Assembly: GCA_937915925.1 (NCBI GenBank) | Contig: CALGGM010000192.1 | Coordinates: 1 to 22,110 of the forward strand | Direction: 5' to 3' | DNA: 22,110 bases | Origin: an uncultured Clostridia bacterium | GTDB lineage: Bacteria > Bacillota > Clostridia > Christensenellales > CAG-138 | In this document: piece after piece, positions 13,751 through 21,800 of the stretch | Layout of the letters: each line of letters opens with the position of its first letter | Numbering within the stretch: position 1 is the first letter of the stretch | Program-made: the position numbers and the translations under genes | Notes under the pieces: model-generated | Database searches by the model: none | The model's input: only the letters and a program-made list of their open reading frames with translations | What the model was told of the DNA's origin: nothing

Positions 13751-15466
13751 ATGATAACAGCAAAAACACCGTGGGCGGAGCATCTCGGATCGGTTCCGCT
13801 GCATCTGGATTACTTTGAAGGTTCGATGTTTGACAAGGTCTCGGCGATCGCCGAGCAGTATCCGGACAACGTCGCGTTCGACTTTATGGGACGCTCCACG
13901 ACCTATCGGCAGATGGTACACGAGATCGAGCGCTGCGCAAAGGCGCTGAAAACGATCGGCGTCCGCGAAAACGACAAGGTCACCATCGCCATGCCGAACT
14001 GTCCGCAGGCGATCTATATGTTCTACGCAGTCAATCTGGTCGGCGCGATCGCGAACATGATCCACCCGCTTTCCGCGGAAAAGGAGATCGAGTTCTATCT
14101 GAACGAGTCCGAAAGCGTGACGGCGATCACGCTCGATCAGTTCTACGGCAAGTTCGAGTCGATCCGCGAGAACACGAAGGTCGTCAACATCATCATTGCG
14201 TCCGTCAAGGATGCGCTGTCTCAGCCGCTTCGCACGGGCTACATGCTGACCGCAGGACGCAAGATCAAAAAGATTCCGGAGGACGCGCCGGTCATTCGCT
14301 GGAACGAGTTTATGCGGCTTTCGGAGCATTGCTTCTATCGGTACAAGGTCGATCGCAAGTCGGACGATCCCGCCGTCATTCTGTATTCGGGCGGCACGAC
14401 CGGCACGACCAAGGGCATTGTGCTGACGAACAAGAACTTCAATGCGCTCGGTCAGCAGGTGATCGCGGCGAACCCGATGTTCCGCGTCGGCGATAAGATG
14501 CTTGCGGCAATGCCGCTGTTCCACGGGTTCGGGCTCGGCGTGTGCATCCATACGATGCTGTCGCAGGGCGGACGCTGCATCCTCGTTCCGCGGTTCACGG
14601 CGAAGAGCTATGCAAAGGACATCGTAAAGTATCGCTGCAATTTCATCGCGGGCGTGCCGACGCTGTACGAGGCGCTGCTGCGGCTGCCGAGCATGGATGG
14701 TGCGGATCTGAGCTGCCTGAAAGGCGTGTTCTCCGGCGGCGACAGCCTGTCGATCGAGCTCAAAAAGAAGTTCGATACGTTCCTCTATGACCACAAGGCG
14801 GTCATTCAGGTGCGCGAGGGGTACGGCACGACGGAGACCGTCACGGCATGCTGCCTGACGCCGCCGCACATGTTCAAGGAAGGCTCCATCGGACTGCCGT
14901 TCCCGGATACGTATATCAAGATCGTCGAGCCCGGCACGGACCGGGAGCTGCCCTACGGCGACGAGGGCGAGATCCTGCTTGCGGGACCGACCGTCATGAA
15001 GGAGTATATGAAGCATCCGGACGAAACCGCCGAGACGCTTCGCACGCACGACGACGGGCTTCAGTGGGTCTATACCGGCGACCTCGGCACAATGGACGAG
15101 GAGGGCTTCGTCTACTTCAAGGGACGCGCAAAGCGCATGATCATCTCGTCCGGCTATAACGTCTATCCGGGACAGATCGAAAACATTCTCGACGCGAACG
15201 AAAAGGTGCAGATGAGCTGCGTCATCGGCGTTCCCGACCCGTACAAGATGCAGAAGGTCAAGGCGTTCGTGAAGCTCGCCGCAGGCGTTCCCGCCAACGA
15301 CGAGACGAAGGCGGAGCTGCTCGAATACTGCAGACAGCACATCGCAAAGTACGCCATGCCTTATGACGTCGAGTTCAAGGAGGACATGCCGAAAACGCTC
15401 GTCGGCAAGGTCGCCTATCGCGTACTGGAAGAGGAAGAACTGGAGAAGATCAAAGAGGCGTCTTAA
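13751..15466 (+). CDS. AMP-forming acyl-CoA synthetase (ANL superfamily)
   Basis: This 571-residue protein activates a carboxylic acid with ATP and transfers the acyl group to CoA. The phosphate-binding loop is YSGGTTGTTKG (about 211-221). YGTTE near 358 is the A5 motif, YTGDLG near 441 has the ribose-binding Asp, GRAKRMIISSGYNVYP marks the hinge, and K in TLVGKVAYR near the C-terminus is the adenylation lysine. All key residues are present and the length is normal for medium- to long-chain acyl-CoA ligases. There is no membrane anchor. AAGGGG precedes the ATG, 15 bp after the acyltransferase-fold gene. The acyl substrate cannot be told from the sequence. A cytoplasmic fatty-acid or aryl-acid activation step feeding the neighbouring protein is plausible. 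Confidence 0.92.
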   Translation: MITAKTPWAEHLGSVPLHLDYFEGSMFDKVSAIAEQYPDNVAFDFMGRSTTYRQMVHEIERCAKALKTIGVRENDKVTIAMPNCPQAIYMFYAVNLVGAIANMIHPLSAEKEIEFYLNESESVTAITLDQFYGKFESIRENTKVVNIIIASVKDALSQPLRTGYMLTAGRKIKKIPEDAPVIRWNEFMRLSEHCFYRYKVDRKSDDPAVILYSGGTTGTTKGIVLTNKNFNALGQQVIAANPMFRVGDKMLAAMPLFHGFGLGVCIHTMLSQGGRCILVPRFTAKSYAKDIVKYRCNFIAGVPTLYEALLRLPSMDGADLSCLKGVFSGGDSLSIELKKKFDTFLYDHKAVIQVREGYGTTETVTACCLTPPHMFKEGSIGLPFPDTYIKIVEPGTDRELPYGDEGEILLAGPTVMKEYMKHPDETAETLRTHDDGLQWVYTGDLGTMDEEGFVYFKGRAKRMIISSGYNVYPGQIENILDANEKVQMSCVIGVPDPYKMQKVKAFVKLAAGVPANDETKAELLEYCRQHIAKYAMPYDVEFKEDMPKTLVGKVAYRVLEEEELEKIKEAS

Positions 15467-15473
15467 CAATTCG

Positions 15474-15526
15474 GGGGACGGTATTTTCGACGCTGCGTTT
15501 TCAAACGTGTCGAAAGCGCCGTCCCC
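15474..15526. repeat. Nested palindrome between ligase and dehydrogenase genes
   Basis: GGGGACGG (15474-15481) pairs with CCGTCCCC (15519-15526), TTTCGAC (15485-15491) with GTCGAAA (15509-15515) and CGTTT (15496-15500) with AAACG (15503-15507). The result is an almost continuous 53-base hairpin. It fills nearly all the intergenic gap and looks like a miniature mobile repeat; as RNA it could also attenuate or process the message. Confidence 0.55.
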
Positions 15527-15548
15527 GTGCATAAACGGAGAAACCAAC

Positions 15549-16586
15549 ATGATCAAGGTTGCATTCTATGATACAAAGGAATATGACAAGCCGTCGTTTG
15601 AGCGGTACGGCGCGGAGCATGAGATGCAGTTCCGGTTTCTGGAGACGAAGCTCAACGAGGATACCGTGGAGCTTGCGAAGGGCTGTGACGCGGTCTGCGT
15701 GTTCGTCAACGATACGGTGAACGCCGCGGTCATCGAAAAGCTGTACGAATACGGCGTCAAGCTGATCGCCCTGCGCTCGGCGGGCTACAACAACGTCGAC
15801 GTGCAGGCGGCGTTCGGCAAGGCCCATGTGGTGCATGTGCCGGCATACTCGCCCTATGCCGTTGCCGAGCACGCGATCGCGCTGCTGCTGACCTCGGTGC
15901 GCCGCATCCACAAGGCGTACAACCGCACCCGCGAATTCAATTTCTCGCTGAACGGGCTGACAGGGTTCGACTTCCACGGTAAGACGGTGGGCGTCATCGG
16001 CACCGGCAAGATCGGACGGATCTTCATCGACATCTGCCGCGGCTTCGGCATGCATGTGATCGCTTACGACCGCTTCCCGGCAAGCGACAGCGGCATCGAG
16101 TATGTGACCTTGGACGAGCTGCTTTCGCGCAGCGACATCATCTCCCTGCACTGCCCGCTGACCGACGAAACGCGGCATATGATCGACGCGTCTGCGATCG
16201 AAAGGATGAAGAAGGGCGTCGTGATCGTGAACACCTCGCGCGGCGGGCTGATCGACGCGGAAGCGCTGCTTGAAGGCATCAAGGCGCGCAAGGTCGGCGC
16301 CGCCTGTCTCGACGTCTACGAGGAGGAGGCGGACATCTTCTTCGAGGATCGCTCCGGGCATATCTTAAACGACGATCTTTTATCGCGTCTGATCTCGATG
16401 CCGAACGTGATCGTCACGTCGCATCAGGCGTTTTTGACCGCGGAGGCGCTGAACAACATCGCCGAAACGACCGTGAACAACATCCGCTCTTATTTCGATA
16501 ACGACGGCGTCTGCGACAACGAGCTCTGCTACCGCTGCGGCAACATCGAACGCTGCAAAAAAGAGCGCAAGGAAAGATGCTTTTGA
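15549..16586 (+). CDS. D-2-hydroxyacid dehydrogenase with Cys-rich tail
   Basis: This 345-residue NAD-dependent enzyme resembles fermentative D-lactate dehydrogenases, which reduce pyruvate to D-lactate in the cytoplasm. The Rossmann motif GTGKIGRIF is near residue 150. The substrate-binding Arg is in LRSAGYNNVD near 75-84, and the catalytic His lies in SHQAFLT near 291. The last 24 residues contain five cysteines spaced C-x4-C-x2-C-x5-C-x7-C, beyond the usual end of the fold. The ATG at 15549 follows ACGGAGAAACC; the open frame to the left covers the repeat and the ligase tail and is not used. It may be co-transcribed with the ligase gene, since no terminator other than the nested palindrome separates them. 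Confidence 0.88.
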   Translation: MIKVAFYDTKEYDKPSFERYGAEHEMQFRFLETKLNEDTVELAKGCDAVCVFVNDTVNAAVIEKLYEYGVKLIALRSAGYNNVDVQAAFGKAHVVHVPAYSPYAVAEHAIALLLTSVRRIHKAYNRTREFNFSLNGLTGFDFHGKTVGVIGTGKIGRIFIDICRGFGMHVIAYDRFPASDSGIEYVTLDELLSRSDIISLHCPLTDETRHMIDASAIERMKKGVVIVNTSRGGLIDAEALLEGIKARKVGAACLDVYEEEADIFFEDRSGHILNDDLLSRLISMPNVIVTSHQAFLTAEALNNIAETTVNNIRSYFDNDGVCDNELCYRCGNIERCKKERKERCF

Positions 16587-16590
16587 TTAA

Positions 16591-16608
16591 ATTGGATAGA
16601 AATCCAAT
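16591..16608. other. Small hairpin after the dehydrogenase gene
   Basis: ATTGGAT and ATCCAAT form a 7-bp stem around AGAA, 5 bp after the stop codon. It is followed by A/T-rich sequence but no T-run, so it is at best a weak terminator. Confidence 0.3.
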
Positions 16609-16701
16609 ACAATATATATAATCCGTGCATGCGTATTGCATGGACACTGTAAGGTTTTTGGGGAAAACGCAAAACTCGACAAAAAATTTACAATTTTACA
16701 A

Positions 16702-16733
16702 TGGACTTTTTGTGAACTCGCGGCGTTTTTATA
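16702..16733 (+). promoter_or_regulatory. ECF-type promoter P2 (sigma gene copy 2)
   Basis: TGGACTTTTT is followed by GCGGCGTTTTTATA, with 17 bases between GGAC (16703-16706) and CGT (16724-16726). An A/T-rich stretch ending TTTTACAA precedes it. The same bipartite motif with the same spacing lies before the genes at 18597 (minus) and 18841 (plus). It indicates autoregulation of the sigma factor at 16768. Confidence 0.7.
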
Positions 16734-16767
16734 GTAGGTTCATGAAAGATACAGAAAGGGATCTCAC

Positions 16768-17295
16768 ATGGCAGGCTCAATCATGAACTTCATCGAGGAG
16801 AACTATCAAAGTCTCCTTTTGTTTGCGGTTCGCATGACGGGAAACTGGGAAGACGGCGAGGACGCTTTGCAGGAGGTTGCGGCAAAGATCTGTACGATGC
16901 AGGACGAGCTCGAGGACATTGAACATTGCAAGTCCTATCTGATGGTTTGCATCCGTAATGCGATGATCAACCAACAGCGTGTGAAAGCGAGGCAAAGAGT
17001 GGCTGACGAGAGCTATGAAAAATTGAAGGACACCTTTTCCGATCCGGCGATCAAGCAGGAGTATGAGCTTGTCGAGTGGATCGAGTCGTTGGACCACCAT
17101 CTCGCGTATTATGACGAGGCGTCGAGAAAAGCGTTTATCGCATACTATGTGGATCAGATTCCTCTGGAGGAGGCAGCCGCTTCGCTGGGACTTACGAAAC
17201 GGGAGACCACGAAGAAGTTCGAGAGCATGCGCAACTATTTAAAGAATCACCATAAGCATCTGTTTGTGCAGCTGAGCGTATTGTTATCGATGTAA
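16768..17295 (+). CDS. ECF-type RNA polymerase sigma factor, copy 2
   Basis: This 175-residue group IV sigma factor has region 2 at about 5-75 (NWEDGEDALQEVAAKI, SYLMVCIRNAMINQQR) and region 4 at about 115-165 (LEEAAASLGLTKRETTKKF). It is the same length as copy 1. The helices are largely conserved while the linker between regions 2 and 4 differs most. The ATG at 16768 has AGAAAGGGA upstream. Its own promoter carries the bipartite motif also found before the two secreted-protein genes 1.5-2 kb downstream, so it is the prime candidate for their activator. The membrane protein gene follows after 16 bp. Confidence 0.91.
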   Translation: MAGSIMNFIEENYQSLLLFAVRMTGNWEDGEDALQEVAAKICTMQDELEDIEHCKSYLMVCIRNAMINQQRVKARQRVADESYEKLKDTFSDPAIKQEYELVEWIESLDHHLAYYDEASRKAFIAYYVDQIPLEEAAASLGLTKRETTKKFESMRNYLKNHHKHLFVQLSVLLSM

Positions 17296-17311
17296 GAAAG
17301 GAACATTGACG

Positions 17312-18151
17312 ATGAAAATGACAAGATTGGAATGGCGATACCTGCAAAGGATAGCGCTGGATCATCCGTACTTTGATACGCACAAGCTCCCTTTGACCGA
17401 AAGGGAAGCGAAGGCGATCGTCGAGGCAAATATCAGGATGACCGGCAAGGAATTCGTCGATTCCATCTACGCTAAGCTCGGCATGACCCGCCCGCAGGAG
17501 GAGAAGAAGCGCTTTGCTCGGCTGCGCGGCATCGGTGAGCAGCTCACTGTCCCGCCGATCCGCAAGATCGCCATCACGGTCCTGGTTGTCCTCTTGATGA
17601 CCGTATTCTTTGCCGCGGCACCTGTCGGCAGAGCGATCGCAGAGAGCGTGATACAGTACGTTGTTTCCCTCTTCGACGGAGGGAACTTGCGGATTGAACG
17701 GAAGGATAACGAACTTTTTGAGTATCATTCCACTTCTGAAACCGGTCAAAATGATGCCATTGATCCCGATATGGAAACGGTAAGGACTGGCTATGTGAAC
17801 AATTTTGACGCGTTTACAGAGCTCACCGGCAAAACGCCGATTATTTTGTCGCTGCCTTATGAGAAACTGTTTTATGAAATTGACGACCTGAATGGAGCAA
17901 CATTTCTAACTGTAGAGTACGAAACAGCGAGCGGAAGGATTGTTACATACCAGATTTGGAATACAGATGTGACGGTAATCTCCAACTCAACGGGGTATGA
18001 AGTATATAATGCAAATAGACATATTTACAGTTCGATAGACGATGACGGTACGTATAGCGTTGTGAGGGTTTTGGATGATTCAATCTTCTCTGTCTATTCG
18101 TTTGCGGATTATTCAATAAAAGAACTTGTAAAAATGGTAGAGGATTATTAA
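17312..18151 (+). CDS. Probable membrane anti-sigma factor, copy 2
   Basis: This 279-residue single-pass protein pairs with sigma copy 2. Its first about 110 residues closely match copy 1, even at DNA level (for example the stretch encoding MTGKEFVDS), and include the transmembrane helix at about 88-108. The outer domain shares only scattered features with copy 1, such as QIWN and a DDDGT turn, so the sensing parts have diverged. There is no zinc-finger motif. The ATG at 17312 is well spaced from AAGGA at 17298-17302; a TTG six bases upstream is less likely. Anti-sigma function is inferred from topology and gene order. Confidence 0.73.
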   Translation: MKMTRLEWRYLQRIALDHPYFDTHKLPLTEREAKAIVEANIRMTGKEFVDSIYAKLGMTRPQEEKKRFARLRGIGEQLTVPPIRKIAITVLVVLLMTVFFAAAPVGRAIAESVIQYVVSLFDGGNLRIERKDNELFEYHSTSETGQNDAIDPDMETVRTGYVNNFDAFTELTGKTPIILSLPYEKLFYEIDDLNGATFLTVEYETASGRIVTYQIWNTDVTVISNSTGYEVYNANRHIYSSIDDDGTYSVVRVLDDSIFSVYSFADYSIKELVKMVEDY

Positions 18152-18157
18152 AAGAAT

Positions 18158-18217
18158 GGCTGCTCTGAATTTCATTTCCGGTTATGTTTCTTTCAGAGCA
18201 GCCTCTGTTCCTTTTTT
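18158..18217. terminator. Bidirectional terminator between convergent genes
   Basis: GGCTGCTCTGAA (18158-18169) pairs perfectly over 12 bp with TTCAGAGCAGCC (18192-18203). A T-run lies at 18212-18217 on the plus strand and ATTCTTTT on the minus strand. It serves both the sigma 2 operon and the small secreted-protein gene. Confidence 0.85.
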
Positions 18218-18219
18218 AA

Positions 18220-18597
18220 TTAGATGGTATACGACTTCTCTGAAGATGTTGTCGAACCGCTCACTGTATAGTTCAGCCTTAGATGATATGTGCCGGAGGA
18301 AAGTGTAACTTTTTTACTTAAATTGATTGTTGTATTAGAGGATGTTGTGCTGATTGAAGTAATGTAGTTATAAGATGCATCATACAATGAAAGGGTTGCG
18401 GTTACGGAATAGCCGGAAGGATTATTGATTTTTGCCCACATCTTATATGTTGATCCGGAAACATGCGTTAATCCATACGAAGCAGTGATACTGGCTCTCT
18501 CTATTGCTCCTCCCGTCTCATCATCTGCAAACGTCGGCAAGATGACCATCATGCACATCAGCAGTGCAAGTGCGATACATAGGACTTTTCTTTTCAT
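18220..18597 (-). CDS. Small secreted beta-rich protein
   Basis: This 125-residue protein has a clear Sec signal peptide (MKRKVLCIALALLMCMMVIL, cleavage probably after PTFA near residue 24). The mature part is about 100 residues of alternating polar and hydrophobic strands rich in Ser, Thr and Tyr, with no cysteine, membrane anchor or sorting motif. It looks like a single immunoglobulin-like or jelly-roll beta domain, but I do not recognise a family. The ATG at 18597 has a perfect GGAGG seven bases upstream; the frame extends left through the promoter and is not used there. It is expressed from P4, which matches the promoter of sigma copy 2, and diverges from the giant secreted protein. It could be a surface ligand, an accessory protein or a signal for the anti-sigma factor. 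Confidence 0.82.
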   Translation of the reverse strand: MKRKVLCIALALLMCMMVILPTFADDETGGAIERASITASYGLTHVSGSTYKMWAKINNPSGYSVTATLSLYDASYNYITSISTTSSNTTINLSKKVTLSSGTYHLRLNYTVSGSTTSSEKSYTI

Positions 18598-18616
18598 ATT
18601 GACCTCCAAAAAATGT

Positions 18617-18634
18617 ATTTGGGTTGCCCCAAAT
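18617..18634 (-). other. GNRA-tetraloop hairpin in the leader of the small secreted protein
   Basis: In the minus-strand transcript ATTTGGG and CCCAAAT close a GCAA tetraloop, followed by ACATTTTTT and then the GGAGG ribosome site. It lies within a few bases of the expected 5' end. It could stabilise the message or act as a weak attenuator. Confidence 0.45.
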
Positions 18635-18635
18635 A

Positions 18636-18667
18636 TATAAAGACGCCGCAAATCCCATAAAAGTCCA
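18636..18667 (-). promoter_or_regulatory. ECF-type promoter P4 (small secreted protein)
   Basis: On the minus strand TGGACTTTT (from 18667) is followed by GCGGCGTCTTTATATA, with 17 bases between GGAC and CGT. A strongly A/T-rich tract and TTTTTTCACATGAA precede it, resembling an UP element. Confidence 0.7.
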
Positions 18668-18788
18668 TTCATGTGAAAAAATTTTTTAAAAAATGATCAG
18701 CTATGTATTAATGCGCCTGATCTATAAGATTGGGGGCTTGCATCGCATGGCAAACCTTGAGGAGCAAAATAATATATTATTTTCACAA

Positions 18789-18820
18789 TGGACTTTTTCA
18801 GGCTGCCGCACGTTTATATA
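18789..18820 (+). promoter_or_regulatory. ECF-type promoter P3 (giant secreted protein)
   Basis: TGGACTTTTT is followed by CGCACGTTTATATA, with 17 bases between GGAC (18790-18793) and CGT (18811-18813). An A/T-rich stretch ending TTTTCACAA precedes it. Expected initiation is shortly before the GGAGG at 18829-18833. Confidence 0.7.
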
Positions 18821-18840
18821 TATAACATGGAGGAATGTGC

Positions 18841-21800
18841 ATGAAAAAGACGCAGATAACGAAAGCGATCAGTATTGTCCTTTCACTGATTACGGTTTTT
18901 GTCAGCTATATAGCCATGCCGGCAAAAGCAATAGCGGATGACTCTGCACGTTCCGTACTTGCAGAGAAAATCGAATCTTACACGGACGCAAACGACTTTT
19001 CACAGGATAATTCGCTTGTATACAGCCCGTTGAAGGGGGAGATCGCGGAAGAACGCGACGAAAGCAAGAAGGTGTTTCGCAGAGTGGACGGCGCTCTGGA
19101 GGCAGTAGTTTACACGGACCCTGTCCATTTTTTGAAGGACGGGGCATGGGAAACGATCGACAACACGCTGGAGCTTGTGACGTTGGAAGACGGTACACAA
19201 GCGTACCGGAATAAAGCGAATGATTTTGTTGTCTCATTTTCCCCTAACTTTAATGCGGACAATCTGATCACAGTCGAATCCAAAGGACACATTCTTTCGT
19301 GGAGATTTGCGGAGGAAGTGTCTTTTTTGAACGGGAATCCCGAGGAACCGGACGTCGCGGAAGAGCCGGAGACGGATGCTGCACAGGAAGAACCGGCGGC
19401 GGAGCATACCTACCTGACACTGCCGATCACGGATGCAAAAGCAGAGATCGCAGTCCGTGAACAAAAAGAGCCGGAAACGGATGAAGAACGGGATATGCTG
19501 TTGCGGTTCCCGGATGAATTGACAAGCGAGATCGCATATAAGGACGAACAAACGGGGCTGAACGTGCATTATGTGCTGTCCGGCAAACGTCTGTCCGAGC
19601 AGATCATACTGGAGCAAGTGCCGGAGGAGGCGACGGCTTATACAACGCTGCTCAATACAAATGGATTGAAGGCGGAGGATCGAGACGGGCGGATCGTCTT
19701 TACAGAGGAAGGCGGCGTTTCGATCTTTGAACTCACTGTACCGGTCATGTATGACGCGGCAGGAGAGGGCAGCTCTGAGATCGAGGTATGTCTGATCGAG
19801 ACAGAAGACGGGTATGCGCTTACGTTAATTCCGGATATGAAATGGCTGACGGATGAATCCCGCGTCTACCCGGTTACGGTTGATCCGGATATCAAAGTAA
19901 CGTACAGCATAAATGAATCGGAGATCGTAGATACATACGTGGACAGCAGTTATCCGGATGTGAACTACGGCAGCATGGGCTATACATGGATCAGCAACGC
20001 GGGCGGCGATCGGCAGATCTATTCGCTTGTGAAGACGAATCAGCTTCCGACGTTAAAGAGCGGCGATATCATCTTAGAGGCAGGGATCCATTACGCAAGA
20101 TATGCGAATTCCTCGGAGGATCCGATCTATATCAGCGGATATGCATTGGAAGGGGATTGGGCGGATGATACCGTAACCTACAACAATTTGCCGGCATTCG
20201 GAACGGATCCCATAACCTATTCCGTCACGACGGAAATGAACCGATATTCCGAGCTGGATATTACCGGAACGGTCAAGGGATGGTATGAAGACCCGGACAC
20301 GAATCACGGAATTCTACTGAAGGGCAGCGGGTATGCGCGATTCATATCGGCGAACGCAAGCACGACGCTTCCGCCGTTTTTCTCGTTGATCTATCGGAAC
20401 TCCACGGGGCTTGAAAGCAACTGGACGTATTACAGCCAAAGTGCGGGCAGAGCGGGCACGGGCTCGGTGAACCTCGCGTCCGGAAACCTTACATGGACGC
20501 TTTCGGACGGCGGCATTACCAACGGCGCGCTGCCGATCTCGCTTTCGCACGTGTACAACGTCAACGACATCGGGAGCAACCTCGGCTACGGCCGCGGCTG
20601 GCGCTTGAACTATACACAGACGTTAAAGCGTCTTACGGTTGCAAACGGAGAGGAAACCGCGCTGTACTACGAGTATACGGACGGCGACGGAACACGGCAT
20701 TATTATAAATATCAGGACGGCGAATACGTCAATGAACTGGACAAAAACAGCAAGCTGAGCTTCAACACCGGCGGCACCGAAGCGACGATCACGGACAAGG
20801 GCGACAACAAGCTTTTCTTCCAGATCTTTACCACCGGCTCCGGCAGCTCCCTTGAAAAGAACGGACGGTTGACGGCTGTTGAGGATGCGCACGGCAATCG
20901 AACGGAGATCGCGTACTGCAGCAACGCATGGTCCTTGCGGATCGCATCGATCACGGAGCATCTGAACGGGCTCTCGAGCGGGCAGGCGATTACCCTCCAT
21001 TACGATCAGCAAACAAACCTTCTGGACAGCATTTCCATGCCGAACGGCTTGAACCTTGAAATAATCAAATACTCGTCGAACGACGACCTTGCAAGCATCA
21101 AATACACAGACGGCAATTCTGTGACATTCAACTATTCGGAGCATCGGCTTGCGAAAGCAACGAACATCGACGGGTACAATCTCCGGTACATTTACAATGC
21201 GCGAAACGGCGTACGCAAGGTTACGGAGTATGCGGGAGATACGGAAGGCGACTACCTGCTGTTCGGGTATGGGCGAAACAAAGCCGTCGTGACGGACAGT
21301 CAGAGCCGCAAAACGATTTATATGACGGACAGTCTCGGACAGCCGATTTCTGTGACGGATTCGGAAGGCAGAGCAATGTTCGCGGCGTACAACAGCGGAG
21401 AGCAGACAATGACGCAGCTCTCCGCGGTTTCCAAGCTGCAGTATTCGGTGATCAATCTGCTGACGAATCACGGCTTTGAACAATCGACCTCGAGCCTGCC
21501 CGGATGGACGGCGAGCAATTCGGATGCGATCGCGGTTGACGGGACAAGGCGCAGGGACGGTTACCACAGCGTGAAGTTCCTGAACGCATCGACGGAGCTG
21601 ACGCTTTCGCAGACCGTTTCGGCCGAATCGGGAAAGACCTATACGCTCTCGGCGTACTTTAAGGGCGCGGGCAGCGGACAGGTGAAGGCGTCAACCGGCA
21701 CAAATACCTTTGCCGGTGATCCGATCACGGTCAATGACGACGATTGGACGCGCGCAACGGTCACGTTCACGGCAACGGCGAGCACGGCGGTTGTGCAGCT

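Noticed and set aside
13430..15556. A 708-codon open frame antisense to the acyl-CoA ligase and acyltransferase genes
   Set aside because: It overlaps two genes with complete family motifs on the plus strand, its translation is Arg/His/Asp-rich without any recognisable motif, and such frames are expected opposite GC-rich codons.
16742..16786. Short out-of-frame upstream ORF overlapping the sigma 2 start, with a similar one at 11286 before sigma 1
   Set aside because: Neither has a Shine-Dalgarno sequence, and the resulting peptides do not resemble each other; conservation is explained by the shared leader DNA.
18827..18844. Five-codon ORF (MEECA) whose stop overlaps the giant protein start as ATGA
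   Set aside because: There is no ribosome site in front of it, it contains the ribosome site of the main gene, and at this length chance is likely.
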